Under the pieces are notes generated by a model, which had not been told where the DNA came from, ran no database searches, and saw only the letters and a program-made list of their open reading frames with translations. A stretch of DNA of 21,938 nucleotides from Kiritimatiellia bacterium (lineage in GTDB: Bacteria; Verrucomicrobiota; Kiritimatiellia; RFP12; DVOR01): NCBI GenBank assembly GCA_900771325.1, contig CAAGNN010000132.1, forward strand, positions 1 through 21,938, given 5' to 3'. The translations under genes were made by a program, and so were the position numbers. Positions 7,563 through 15,902 of this stretch are shown in pieces (position 1 is the stretch's first letter; each line of letters starts with the position of its first letter).

Positions 7563-8069
7563 GGCACGGCAAGGGGAGGGGCCGGGGGCTTGGAGCCAGG
7601 CGCTCGCTGACGCTCGCTGCGCGGCAAATATGCCGCGCCACAGAACCGCAAACGGCAGGAGGAGGGCTGGCCTTTCGGTAAGGGAGCCCCGAGCCAGGCG
7701 GGGTGGAGGCCAAACGCGGCCATTGGAGCAGCCGGGGGTGCCGGGCGAGCGCGGCCAAAGGTGGGGCCGGGATATCTTGGAGTGTGGGGGCGTTGCCCCC
7801 CGCGCCGGGGGTTTGGGGGCTGGGCCCCCAACGGCCCTGGCGAGGAGGCGCGGAGCGCATCCCCGCTGCGCAGCCTGAAGAGCCACTGCTATGCTATTAG
7901 CCGAAGTGCCCGGAGGGCGCTTCGGCCGGGGTGGAGCGCACCGCGCTCCCGAGGGGTGTGGGGGCGAGCAGCCCCCACGCGCCGGGCCCTTTGGGGCCTC
8001 CCTTTGCGCGCTCTGCGGCCTTTGTAATTGCTAACCTGCGTAGCCCCTGCGCTGCTTTTGGGGGTGTCC
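7563..8069. other. Gene-free stretch with a series of small hairpins
   Basis: I see no credible gene here. The overlapping open frames are low-complexity translations of GC-rich sequence. The stretch holds several perfect or near-perfect hairpins, mostly with 3-5 base loops: 7619-7638 (GCGCGGCA/TGCCGCGC), 7786-7800 (GGGGGC-GTT-GCCCCC), 7813-7831 (TTGGGGGC-TGG-GCCCCCAA), 7900-7926 (12-bp stem, loop GGA, one G-T pair), 7933-7949 (GGAGCGC-ACC-GCGCTCC), 7958-7978 (GTGGGGGC stem) and 7985-7998. The first GGGGGC hairpin and the one at 7958-7978 are each followed by GCGCCGGG, so that module is duplicated. None has a T-run that would make it a standard terminator, though they lie in the 3' region of lnt-TPR. 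Confidence 0.7.
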
Positions 8070-11000
8070 TTAGTCGACGAGTTTGGCGTGGCGGAGGCGG
8101 CGGAGGAGGGTCTCGTAGCCGGAGCGGTTGCCGCGGGCGAACTCGATAGCGCGCAGTTGGATGAGAGCCTTTTGGAGGTAGCGCAGGCCCTGGTCGGAGT
8201 AAATCTCGGGGCGGGAGAGGACGCGGTAGGCGAGCTTGGCGTATTGGGCGGCGGCGTCGTCGCGACGGAGCTGCTTCTCGAAGATACGGCCAATCTTGTA
8301 CTGATAAGCGAGGACGGCATCGGGGTCGCTCTCCAGGTGCGCGAGGGCCTCGCGGTAGGCCTCGAGGGCGAGGGCGTAGCGGGCGGGGTCGTCGGTGGCG
8401 GTGAGGAGGAGGCAATCGCCGCGGCGGCCGTAGGCTTCGCCAATCCAGGGGGCGGTGGGGGCGGTGCGGATGAGGGCATCGAGCAGGTCGCGCGCTTCGG
8501 CGTGGCGGGCGAGCTCCATTAGCGCCTCGGCCTGGAGGAAGCGCGCGTCGGGCAAGAGGGAGGCGCGGGGGAAGTCCTTGGCCAGGCGGCCGACGAGCTC
8601 GACGCACTGGGCGTAGTCGCTATCCTGATAGGCGGCGCGGGCGGCGAGGAGGAGGACCTGGGGCACGCGCGCGTCCTTGGGCCAACGGCGGGTGAAGTCG
8701 AGGAAGCCCTTGGCGGCGGCGGCATAGGCCCCGCGATTGAAGTCGCTCTTCGCGAGCCAGAGGAGCACGTCGGGGATGCGCGGCGAATCGGGATAGGCGG
8801 CGACATAGGCGCTGGCGAGCTCGCGCGCCCGCTCATCCTCGCCCAGACCGTAGAGGCAGAGCACCAGGAAGAAGCGGGCCTCGGCGGCGCAATCGGGGTC
8901 GGCGGCCTCCTGCAAGAGGGCAAAGTCGTCGCGCGCCTTGTCGAGCTGGCCGAGGGCGTAGTAGGTGCGGGCGCGGGTAGCGCGCAGGGGCTCCTGGAAC
9001 TTGGGCTCCTGCAGCCGCCCGAGGGCGCGGGAATACTCGGCCACCGCGTCAATCTGCCGCCCCTCGGCGCAGAGCAGCGCCCCCAACCGCTCGCTCGCCA
9101 CGAAGGCTTCCTCGGGGAGGACGTCGGGGAGGTCGCGCACCTCGGCGTAGGCCTTGAGCGCTTCGGCGGCCTTCCCTTCGGCCTCCAAGGCGCGGGCCAA
9201 GCGCAGCCGAATGGCGGGGTCGGCGGAGTCGAGACTGCGATAGAGGGCGGCGGCGCGGGCGGGGCGCTTGGCGGCCATCGCGGCCTCGGCGGCCTCCAGG
9301 AGCAGCCCCTGACGGCGGTCGGGCGAGGCCTCGAAGTCGGCCGCTTCGGTGAAGGCGGCGAGGGCTTCGTCGGGCCGATCGAGCTGCAAAAGGGTGCGGG
9401 CCTTACCCTGGCGGACGCGGGCGCGGAACTCGGGCAGGTCGTAGCCGGAGAGATACTGGTCGTAGGCCTTGAGGGCCTCGGCTTGAGCTCCGGCGCGCTG
9501 GAGGGTCTCGGCCGAGAAGAGGAGAAGCTCGGGGACCTCGGCGGCGGAGGGGTTCAGGCGGATAGCCTCGTCGAGCAACTGCAAGCCCTCGGCGCGGGTG
9601 GTCTCCGCCTCGCACAGAAGCTTGCCCAGGAGGGCGAGGGCGGTGCGGCGGGTGGCCTCCTCGCGGGCGGCAGAGAGGGCTCGGCGGGCGTGGGCGAGTT
9701 TCGCCTCGCGCTCGGTGTCCAGCTCGGCGGCCGCCAAGGCCAGCCGCGCTTCAATGACCGAGGTTAGCCCCTTGAGCGACAGGAGCCGGTCGAGGCACGC
9801 AACCGCCTGGGCGCGATTGTCGGCCTGGGCGAAGGCCTTGGGCAGAGCGAGGGCACAGGAGAGATAGACACCCCCGCGGTCGGCCGCCTCCGCCGCGCGC
9901 AAAAGGGCGACCCGGGAGGTGGCGTTGGGGAAGCGCGTGGCCCAAAGGAGGGCATTCTCGGCGCGGATCCGCGCGTCGGCGCCCTTGGCCTGGTCGATGG
10001 CCGCAAAGTGGTCGGCCGCCGGCAGGTGCTTGCCCAACTCCAACTCGGCCTGAAGGACCATCCGCAGCGCGGCCACGCCCCACCCATCGTCGGTGCCGAC
10101 GGCAGCCTGGGCGTAGGCTTCGAGGGTCTTGGCATAGTCGCCTCGGCCATTATAAGCGGCCAACTGGAAGGCCAGCCGGTGGCTGGCGGGCAGCTCGGGC
10201 GTGGCCTCGACGCGCGCAAGCGCCTCCGCCCACTCCCCCTTGGCGAGGTGGGCGCGGATGAGCACCTCCTCAGCCTTAATCCGCTCCTCGGGCGAGATGC
10301 CCAGCGTGGCGAGCAGGCTCTTAGCCGTGCGCTCGGCGAGCGAGATATTACCATCGTCCATCGCCATCTCGGCGGTGGGCAGGAGCGGCTCAGCGGCCGA
10401 AAGCGAGCCCACCGCCAGCAGCGCCAGCGCCAGGCAGAGCTTCCGCCGCAGCCGGCAGGCAAAGCGCGCCAGCCACACCCCCAAGAGCAACAGCACGCAC
10501 CACGCCCCGAAGGTCACATCACCCCAACGCAGATAGGCCCCGGCGAAGGGTTGCGCGCCCACCGGCAAGCGCGTGGGGAAGGCCTCGATATCGAGGGGGC
10601 GGCCGAGGGCATCGAAGGCGGCATTCTGCCCGCCATTGGTGGAGCGGATGATGGGCACGCCGCACTCGATGGCGCGCAAGAGGGCGTGGCGGGCGTGCTG
10701 CGGGCCCTCGGCGGAGGGGGCGTACCACGCGTCGTTGCTCATATTCACCAGCACCTGCGCGCCGGCCAGGACCGACTCGCGCGCCACATCGCAGACCGTA
10801 TCCTCAAAGCAAATCAGCGGTCCAACGACCAGCCCCGAGGGCAGACGCACGGCGGCCACCTCGCGCCCCGGGGTGTTGCTCACGCCGGTGGGGGCGAAGC
10901 GCTGGAGGGCGGGGAAGAGGGTGTCGCCGGGGATATATTCGCCAAAGGGCACCAGGTGGCGCTTGCCGTAGACCTGGCGGCTGTCGAGGCCGTTGCCGGT

Positions 11001-12014
11001 GAAGAGGAGCGCGGCGTTATAGGTTTCGTCCTTTTGCCCCCCGGCGCGCTTGAAGTAGAGCCCGCCCACCAAGAGCGGCACGCCGGCCTTGCGCGAGAGC
11101 GAGCCCAACCGCGCCTGCGGCTCGCCGTGCAAGGGGAAGACCCAGCCCACGGCGGAGCTCTCCGGCCAGAGCCACAGGTCGGGCTTTTGGGGCAACATCG
11201 CCAGGAGCTCGGCCTTCTGCGCGTTCTCGCTCGCCCACATCGGCGGCACCTTCTCGCCCGTGAAAATACACGGCACCTGCGTGGCTTCGCAGACAATCGC
11301 GGCGACCGACTTCTCCGCCTGCTCGTAGGCCTTCATTCGCCCGAGCCCCCACAGGAAGGCCGCCAGCAGCAGCGCCAGGGGCAGCAAACTCTCGGCCGAG
11401 AGCAACAAGCGCCCGCGCCAATCGCTCGGCAGGCGGCCGGTCACCCCCAGCCAGCAGCGCTCGCAGAGCGTCGCCACCGCGCCATTGACCGAGGCGGCCA
11501 GGGCGCTCACCAGCGTCACCCCGCCCACCGAGGCCAGCTGCATCACCGGCAGGAAGTCCGAGCACGCCAGCCCCAAGGGATTCCACGCAAAGCCGGTAAA
11601 GATCTTCGAGCGCAGGATCTCCGCCCCGGCCCAGAGCATCGGCTCGAGCAGCACAGTCAAGAGGATAGCCCAGCGCGGCGGCAGCTTCTGGCGCAACCGC
11701 GCGGCGGTGGCGGCGAAGGCGCCGATAAAGAGCGCGAGCACCGCGCTCAGCCCCGCCAAGGCCGGCACCACCAAGGGCCACGGCCCGCCATTGGCCGTCA
11801 GGCGGAGCATCCACCCCAGCTGCACGCACCAGGTGATAAAGCCGCAGAGCCACCCCCAACCAAAGGCCGCGCGCGGGCTCGAGCGGCGAATGAGCAGCAG
11901 GAGCGGCACGAGCGCAAACCACACGGCCGCCGATTGGTTGAAGGGCGCCCAGAGCGAGGCAAGGAGGGCGGCAGAGGCCAGCGCGGCAAAGGCAGAGAGC
12001 AGGCGGATCTTCAT
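8070..12014 (-). CDS. lnt: Apolipoprotein N-acyltransferase fused to a periplasmic TPR domain
   Basis: This 1314-residue frame joins two proteins. Residues 1 to about 524 are a full Lnt, which adds the third acyl chain to lipoproteins in the inner membrane. It has N-terminal transmembrane helices, then the nitrilase-like domain with all three catalytic residues: Glu285 in WPESSAVGW, Lys351 in YGKRHLVPFGEYIP, and Cys402 in LICFEDTV. Their spacing matches E. coli Lnt (267/335/387). The last Lnt helix is followed by RLRRKLCLALALLAVGSLSA, which looks like a signal peptide without its Met. About 770 residues of TPR-type helical repeats follow, resembling BamD/YbgF-like periplasmic proteins. Topology would place the TPR part in the periplasm. 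Start ATG 12014 follows AAAGG and lies 4 bp after the upstream stop. A sequencing error merging two genes is possible but no frame break is visible. Confidence 0.9.
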   Translation of the reverse strand: MKIRLLSAFAALASAALLASLWAPFNQSAAVWFALVPLLLLIRRSSPRAAFGWGWLCGFITWCVQLGWMLRLTANGGPWPLVVPALAGLSAVLALFIGAFAATAARLRQKLPPRWAILLTVLLEPMLWAGAEILRSKIFTGFAWNPLGLACSDFLPVMQLASVGGVTLVSALAASVNGAVATLCERCWLGVTGRLPSDWRGRLLLSAESLLPLALLLAAFLWGLGRMKAYEQAEKSVAAIVCEATQVPCIFTGEKVPPMWASENAQKAELLAMLPQKPDLWLWPESSAVGWVFPLHGEPQARLGSLSRKAGVPLLVGGLYFKRAGGQKDETYNAALLFTGNGLDSRQVYGKRHLVPFGEYIPGDTLFPALQRFAPTGVSNTPGREVAAVRLPSGLVVGPLICFEDTVCDVARESVLAGAQVLVNMSNDAWYAPSAEGPQHARHALLRAIECGVPIIRSTNGGQNAAFDALGRPLDIEAFPTRLPVGAQPFAGAYLRWGDVTFGAWCVLLLLGVWLARFACRLRRKLCLALALLAVGSLSAAEPLLPTAEMAMDDGNISLAERTAKSLLATLGISPEERIKAEEVLIRAHLAKGEWAEALARVEATPELPASHRLAFQLAAYNGRGDYAKTLEAYAQAAVGTDDGWGVAALRMVLQAELELGKHLPAADHFAAIDQAKGADARIRAENALLWATRFPNATSRVALLRAAEAADRGGVYLSCALALPKAFAQADNRAQAVACLDRLLSLKGLTSVIEARLALAAAELDTEREAKLAHARRALSAAREEATRRTALALLGKLLCEAETTRAEGLQLLDEAIRLNPSAAEVPELLLFSAETLQRAGAQAEALKAYDQYLSGYDLPEFRARVRQGKARTLLQLDRPDEALAAFTEAADFEASPDRRQGLLLEAAEAAMAAKRPARAAALYRSLDSADPAIRLRLARALEAEGKAAEALKAYAEVRDLPDVLPEEAFVASERLGALLCAEGRQIDAVAEYSRALGRLQEPKFQEPLRATRARTYYALGQLDKARDDFALLQEAADPDCAAEARFFLVLCLYGLGEDERARELASAYVAAYPDSPRIPDVLLWLAKSDFNRGAYAAAAKGFLDFTRRWPKDARVPQVLLLAARAAYQDSDYAQCVELVGRLAKDFPRASLLPDARFLQAEALMELARHAEARDLLDALIRTAPTAPWIGEAYGRRGDCLLLTATDDPARYALALEAYREALAHLESDPDAVLAYQYKIGRIFEKQLRRDDAAAQYAKLAYRVLSRPEIYSDQGLRYLQKALIQLRAIEFARGNRSGYETLLRRLRHAKLVD

Positions 12015-12018
12015 TGCT

Positions 12019-13767
12019 TTACCTTTCGGCAAGGGTTAAGGGGGTGTGGCCCTGACCAAAGTCGGGCCATTCGAGGAGCGTGTTGGGGTAGACCTGGCGC
12101 AGGTGCGCCAAGCGCTCGGCGCGGTCGGGCGCGGGGGCCAGGTCGGGGAAATGGAGGGCGTAGGTGTAGCCGGCCCAGGCGGCGAGCTTGGGCGCGTCGG
12201 CCCCGGGCGGCGCGAAGGGCGGGGAGAAGGGCCCCATCTCCAAGCCGCGCGGCACCTCCAAACCGGCCTCGACGGCAAGGTACGTCTCCTGCGTCCAGAG
12301 AACCCGCTCGCCGCGCTCGGCGGCCCAGGCGCGCACCTGCCGGCCCACGCGGCGCAGGGCCGAGAGGTCGCTCTCGGCCTTAAGGCGGATCCAGAAGCGG
12401 TCTTGCGGGAGGGCCACCCAATCCTGAATGAGGGGCGAGCCCAGGCAGCTCATCGCCAGCGCGGCCGGGAGCATCACCTTGGCCAAGGCCAGGCGCAGCG
12501 AATCGAAGGGCAGGCGCGTGAAGGCGAAGGCCACGGCCATCGCCAAGGGCAGGGTGGCGGGCACCTGATAGTCGTCGTAGGGCACCGGCGCGCAGAGGTG
12601 CACGAGCGCCAAGGCCGCCGCGCACCAGAGCCACAGCTCGGCCAAACACTCGCGCTCGGAAGTCGCGCGCTTGAGGGCCGGGCGCGCGGTCACCTGCAGC
12701 CACCCCAGCAAGATGGCCCAAAAGGCGAGGAGCGGATTGTAGCGCAGCCACCGCGCCACGCACCCCGCGCGGCCCAAGAGCCCCATCGGCTCGCGCGCGC
12801 CGTGGAAGCGAATGGCCGCGAAGAACTCGGCCGGCCAGCCGATGAGCTCGGGGCCAAAGGCCGCAACAAGCCCCGCCGCCGCGCCGCCGCCAAACCAAAG
12901 CCACGCCCACCGCCCCATCTGTTCGCGCCGCCACCACAGCCACGCCGCCACCGCCGGCAGCAGCACCCCCATCGAGAGGCGGACATCGGCGAGCAACGCC
13001 AAGAGCGCCCCGGCCGCCACCGCGCAGAGGGGGTCGAGCCCCGAGCCATCGCGCCGCAGCCCGGTCATCAGCCGCAGCGCCCCGGCAATCCCCAGCGTAC
13101 AGAGCGCGTAGCCCTTGGGGATGGCCGTGAAGTAGGAGAACCACAGGTTGAGCCCGAGCAGACACCAGAGCGTGACGCGCGCCGACCAGCGCTCGTCCAG
13201 CCGCCGACAGCCCGAGGTCACACAGCCATCGGCCAGGAAGAGCGCCGCCAGCCCGAAGAGCGCGGTCAGTAGCCGACCGCCCAACACGCCGAGGCCCGAC
13301 CACGCCCACCCAAAGGCCGCGTAGACGATGGGATAGAGCAGGCCCTGGGTATAAAAGAAGTCGCGGTGGGGCACTTCGCCGGCCATCACGCGCCGGGCCG
13401 CGTAGAGCCCCCACCCCTCATCTTGATTGAGCGGACCAAACCACACATTGAGCACGAGCATCACCACCGTCAGCCCCAAAGCCGCCAGGGCCCACCGCCG
13501 GAGCGGATTTTGACTCGCCCCGGGTTCGCCACGCATCCGCCCCGGGTTCGAGGTCGATCCGCCCCGGGTTCGAGGTCGATCCGCCCCGGGTTCATTTTCG
13601 ACCCGCCCCGGGTTGACCTCGCATCCGCCCCGGGTTGACCTCGGACTCGGGCCGGGTTCATTTTCGACCCGCCCCGGGTTGGGGTCGCATTCGCCCCGGG
13701 TTGGGGTTGAACTCGGGGCGGGTGCGTTTTCGGGGTGAGGGAGGGGTGTAGGGAGGGGCTCGGCCAT
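12019..13767 (-). CDS. GT-C-type integral membrane glycosyltransferase-like protein
   Basis: This is a 582-residue protein with about ten hydrophobic segments. After the first helix (about residues 92-110) comes NQDEGWGLYAARRVMAGEVP. An acidic Asp-Glu in the first external loop is a hallmark of the ArnT/PMT (GT39/GT83-like) GT-C transferases, which use polyprenyl-phosphate sugars in the membrane. Donor and acceptor cannot be told. Residues about 20-86, before the first helix, are encoded by an exact 22-bp DNA repeat array and are Pro/Gly/Arg-rich (NPGRV, ENEPG and TRGG motifs). ATG 13767 is supported by TGAGG seven bases upstream and by its position 15 bp after the preceding gene; an internal ATG at 13536 just before the first helix is the alternative. 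It is the middle gene of a three-gene envelope operon. Confidence 0.8.
   Translation of the reverse strand: MAEPLPTPLPHPENAPAPSSTPTRGECDPNPGRVENEPGPSPRSTRGGCEVNPGRVENEPGADRPRTRGGSTSNPGRMRGEPGASQNPLRRWALAALGLTVVMLVLNVWFGPLNQDEGWGLYAARRVMAGEVPHRDFFYTQGLLYPIVYAAFGWAWSGLGVLGGRLLTALFGLAALFLADGCVTSGCRRLDERWSARVTLWCLLGLNLWFSYFTAIPKGYALCTLGIAGALRLMTGLRRDGSGLDPLCAVAAGALLALLADVRLSMGVLLPAVAAWLWWRREQMGRWAWLWFGGGAAAGLVAAFGPELIGWPAEFFAAIRFHGAREPMGLLGRAGCVARWLRYNPLLAFWAILLGWLQVTARPALKRATSERECLAELWLWCAAALALVHLCAPVPYDDYQVPATLPLAMAVAFAFTRLPFDSLRLALAKVMLPAALAMSCLGSPLIQDWVALPQDRFWIRLKAESDLSALRRVGRQVRAWAAERGERVLWTQETYLAVEAGLEVPRGLEMGPFSPPFAPPGADAPKLAAWAGYTYALHFPDLAPAPDRAERLAHLRQVYPNTLLEWPDFGQGHTPLTLAER
13512..13730. 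repeat. 22-bp tandem repeat array 2, inside a coding region
   Basis: GGGTT/GGGTG anchors occur at 13522, 13544, 13566, 13588, 13610, 13632, 13654, 13676, 13698 and 13720, all exactly 22 bp apart. They represent CCGCCCCGGGTT, the reverse complement of the core in arrays 1 and 3. The spacers vary (TCGAGGTCGAT, TCATTTTCGA, TGACCTCGCA, TGGGGTCGCA and others). Because 22 is not a multiple of three, the translated product repeats every three units (66 bp, 22 residues). The array is open in the gene's frame and codes for most of the N-terminal tail of the membrane protein. Confidence 0.92.
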
Positions 13768-13782
13768 CGGCAGGGACCTCAA

Positions 13783-15720
13783 TCAGAGCGAGTGGGTGAA
13801 TTGGCGCCAGCGGAAGGCGGTCACGCGGCAGAGATGGCCGGGGATCTCGGGGAGGGTCCGGGCGATGACGCCGAGGACATTGCGCACGGAGAAGGGCTTG
13901 TGGGGCTGGCCGGCGTAGTCGTGCATGCCCGGTAGGCGGATGAGGGTGGGATCCTGCGGCCAATACCAGAAGTTCTCGCCCAAGTAGAAGCAGGGAGTGC
14001 CGGCGGCACGCAGGTCGCGCATCTGCGAGGGGGTCTGCCAGGCGGGGGTGCGGATGCCGCACTCGGGGAGCATCGCGCGGTAGTAGAAGTCGAAGACGTG
14101 CGGGGCGGGGATGCCGCGCGGGAGGGTCTCCCAGGCGGCTAGGCAGCGACCGTCCTCGCGGTAGCGATCGTGGAGGGAGAGGGTGTAGACGCGCGGGGCC
14201 GCTTCGCTGCCCATCGCCTGGACCATCGAGAGGGCGTAGACGCTCAAGCCCAGCGACATAAAGAGCTTGCCGATGGCAAAGAGGTAAGAGCTCGAGGCCA
14301 TAATCGACATCCCCACCGTCCCCAAGAGCCGCCCGCACCAGGGGCTATGCGGCACGTTGGCGGTAATGGCGTTGAAGCAGACCAGGAGCGGGAACATCCA
14401 CAGCTGCGGCACGTAGCGCACATAGCCCATCGTCTTGGTGGGCTGGAGGAAGGAGGTGAGCAGGATGGCCGCCAGCAGCCATGGCACCGCGCAGCGCCGC
14501 GTGAAGCACAGCGTCAGGAGCGTGAGGCACATCACAATGCGGAAGCCCGGGCCCAGGCCGCCCACTTGGTCGAGGTGGAAGATGGGCCGGAAAGGCTTGC
14601 GCCCCAGCTTCCACTCGTAGTAGCGGTGGGCGAGGTACTTGGAGAGATAGGCGTTGACCAGGCGCCCGCAGTAGCCCATCTCGGCTGCGTCGTCATTCTG
14701 CAGGTCGAAGTCCGCCGTCATCGCCGGCAGGGGCTCGGTCTTGGAGAAGGTGTGTTCGGGGTAGAGCGGGCCGCCGTGGTTGGCCCAGTTGGTCAGGTAG
14801 GGCGAAAAGCCCACGGTGAGCGCCAGGGCAAAGCCGGCCGCATTGGCAATCAGCCACTTCCAGAAGGCGTGGGCACGCGCCTCGTGCACCGCGCGCCACA
14901 GCACCGGCACCGTGAAGAGCCCCGCCGAGAGCACCAGCGAAATCATCCCCGTGAACTTGAGGTTGCACCCCAACACCGGCGCAAGGGTCACGTAGGTGAG
15001 CCACGCCGTGCGCCCGGTCTTGCGGTAGGCACAGGCGGCCAGGAGGAAGATCAGCAGCAGCGCATACTGCGTGCCATCCTGCGCGCCGCAGAAGGCGCTC
15101 GCCACCACCCCCGGCGAGAGAAGCGTGAGCGACGCGAAAAAGAGCCGCTTCCACCACCCCGGGCCGAAGAGGAGCGGCGTCACGCGCCACGAGAGCGCCC
15201 CCAGCACCACCGCCGCCAGCAAAATCAGCGTGTCGCCCGATTCCGAATTGCCCGTCAGGGCCGCCGTGGCCGCACTCCACGTCCATCCCGCCCGGGGCAG
15301 ATAGGCCACGTGATAGGCGTTGAAGGTGGCCGCGTCCGCCCCCGTGGCCGAGAGCATCGCCTCGCGCGTCGCGTCAAAGACCGGGTTCCAGCCGCCCAAG
15401 AGCAGCCGCGCCGCCGGCAGATGGTAGGCCTGCGCATCCCACCACGAGAAGAAGAGAAAGAGCGAATCCACCGCGAAGATGGCCGCCACCGCCACCGCAA
15501 ACCACCCCGCGCGCTTCAGCCCCTCGCGCCAGGTGCCCCCGCCGACAATCGCCAGCGCCCCGGCCAGCACAAAGCCCACCCCCGCCCATCGCCCCGAGGC
15601 CGGCAGCCCCAGCAGATAGCCCACCGAAGCGAGCAGCACCGTCAGCGTCGGGAAGGCCAGCAACACCGCCGGCAACGGAAAGAGCCTCCGCGCACGGAAG
15701 CTGGAAAGAAGGCCCGCCAT
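13783..15720 (-). CDS. Polytopic membrane protein, GT-C glycosyltransferase-like
   Basis: This is a 645-residue protein with many hydrophobic segments over residues about 12-480, then a soluble C-terminal part. After early helices comes FFSWWDAQAYHLPAARLLL, an acidic-residue loop followed by YHLP, which resembles GT-C membrane transferases of the PMT-like superfamily. The resemblance is weaker than for the next gene and the substrate is unknown. I chose ATG 15720 because hydrophobic coding sequence starts there; no strong ribosome site is visible. The longer frame to 15879 would translate repeat element E3 and is rejected. Its stop lies 15 bp before the next gene, so it probably begins a three-gene operon with the second GT-C protein and Lnt-TPR. 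A polyprenyl-linked sugar pathway to envelope or exported proteins is a fair inference. Confidence 0.75.
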   Translation of the reverse strand: MAGLLSSFRARRLFPLPAVLLAFPTLTVLLASVGYLLGLPASGRWAGVGFVLAGALAIVGGGTWREGLKRAGWFAVAVAAIFAVDSLFLFFSWWDAQAYHLPAARLLLGGWNPVFDATREAMLSATGADAATFNAYHVAYLPRAGWTWSAATAALTGNSESGDTLILLAAVVLGALSWRVTPLLFGPGWWKRLFFASLTLLSPGVVASAFCGAQDGTQYALLLIFLLAACAYRKTGRTAWLTYVTLAPVLGCNLKFTGMISLVLSAGLFTVPVLWRAVHEARAHAFWKWLIANAAGFALALTVGFSPYLTNWANHGGPLYPEHTFSKTEPLPAMTADFDLQNDDAAEMGYCGRLVNAYLSKYLAHRYYEWKLGRKPFRPIFHLDQVGGLGPGFRIVMCLTLLTLCFTRRCAVPWLLAAILLTSFLQPTKTMGYVRYVPQLWMFPLLVCFNAITANVPHSPWCGRLLGTVGMSIMASSSYLFAIGKLFMSLGLSVYALSMVQAMGSEAAPRVYTLSLHDRYREDGRCLAAWETLPRGIPAPHVFDFYYRAMLPECGIRTPAWQTPSQMRDLRAAGTPCFYLGENFWYWPQDPTLIRLPGMHDYAGQPHKPFSVRNVLGVIARTLPEIPGHLCRVTAFRWRQFTHSL

Positions 15721-15780
15721 TCCGCTGCCGCCGTGCTCGCAGGGCGGTGGGAGTGACGGGCCTTTAACTTGGCTCTGCTC

Positions 15781-15896
15781 GATAGGCGATAGGCGATAGG
15801 CGGGAAGCGCGTGCCGCGACGGGCAAGCTTGAGTGGTCAGACCGGGCTTTTCACCTCTGGCGCCAGCATTCACGCCCATCGCCTATCGCCTATCGG
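15781..15896 (+). repeat. Heptamer-armed element E3 (complete)
   Basis: The left arm is GATAGGC three times plus GG (15781-15803). The 59-bp core (15809-15867) begins GCGTGCCGCGACGG and ends GCGCCAGC, exactly like E2, with TGGTCAGACCGGGC between. The right arm (15875-15896) is CCCATCG, CCTATCG, CCTATCG and G, the inverted form of the left arm, so the arms can pair into a stem of about 20 bp. It fills the gap between the parvulin gene, whose stop is 7 bp away, and the first GT-C gene. Confidence 0.88.
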
Positions 15897-15902
15897 CTCG
15901 TT

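Noticed and set aside
7900..7926. Intrinsic terminator for lnt-TPR at the 12-bp hairpin
   Set aside because: No T-run follows on the minus strand and it lies about 145 bp beyond the stop; kept only as a hairpin.
7390..8607. Many overlapping frames on both strands in and beside the gene-free stretch
   Set aside because: Repeat and GC-rich translation with Pro/Gly/Arg bias. All frames stay open because stop codons are rare, and none has family resemblance.
10008..13272. Long plus-strand frames (791 and 408 residues) opposite lnt and the GT-C gene
   Set aside because: Arg/Gln/Gly/His-rich antisense shadows with no recognisable motif and no ribosome-binding site, over well-supported minus-strand genes.
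14170..15756. 528-residue plus-strand frame opposite the first membrane protein gene
   Set aside because: Same antisense composition effect; no domain and no start signal.
15721..15879. N-terminal extension of the first GT-C gene through element E3
   Set aside because: The added residues are repeat translation without hydrophobic character; the membrane protein proper starts near 15720.
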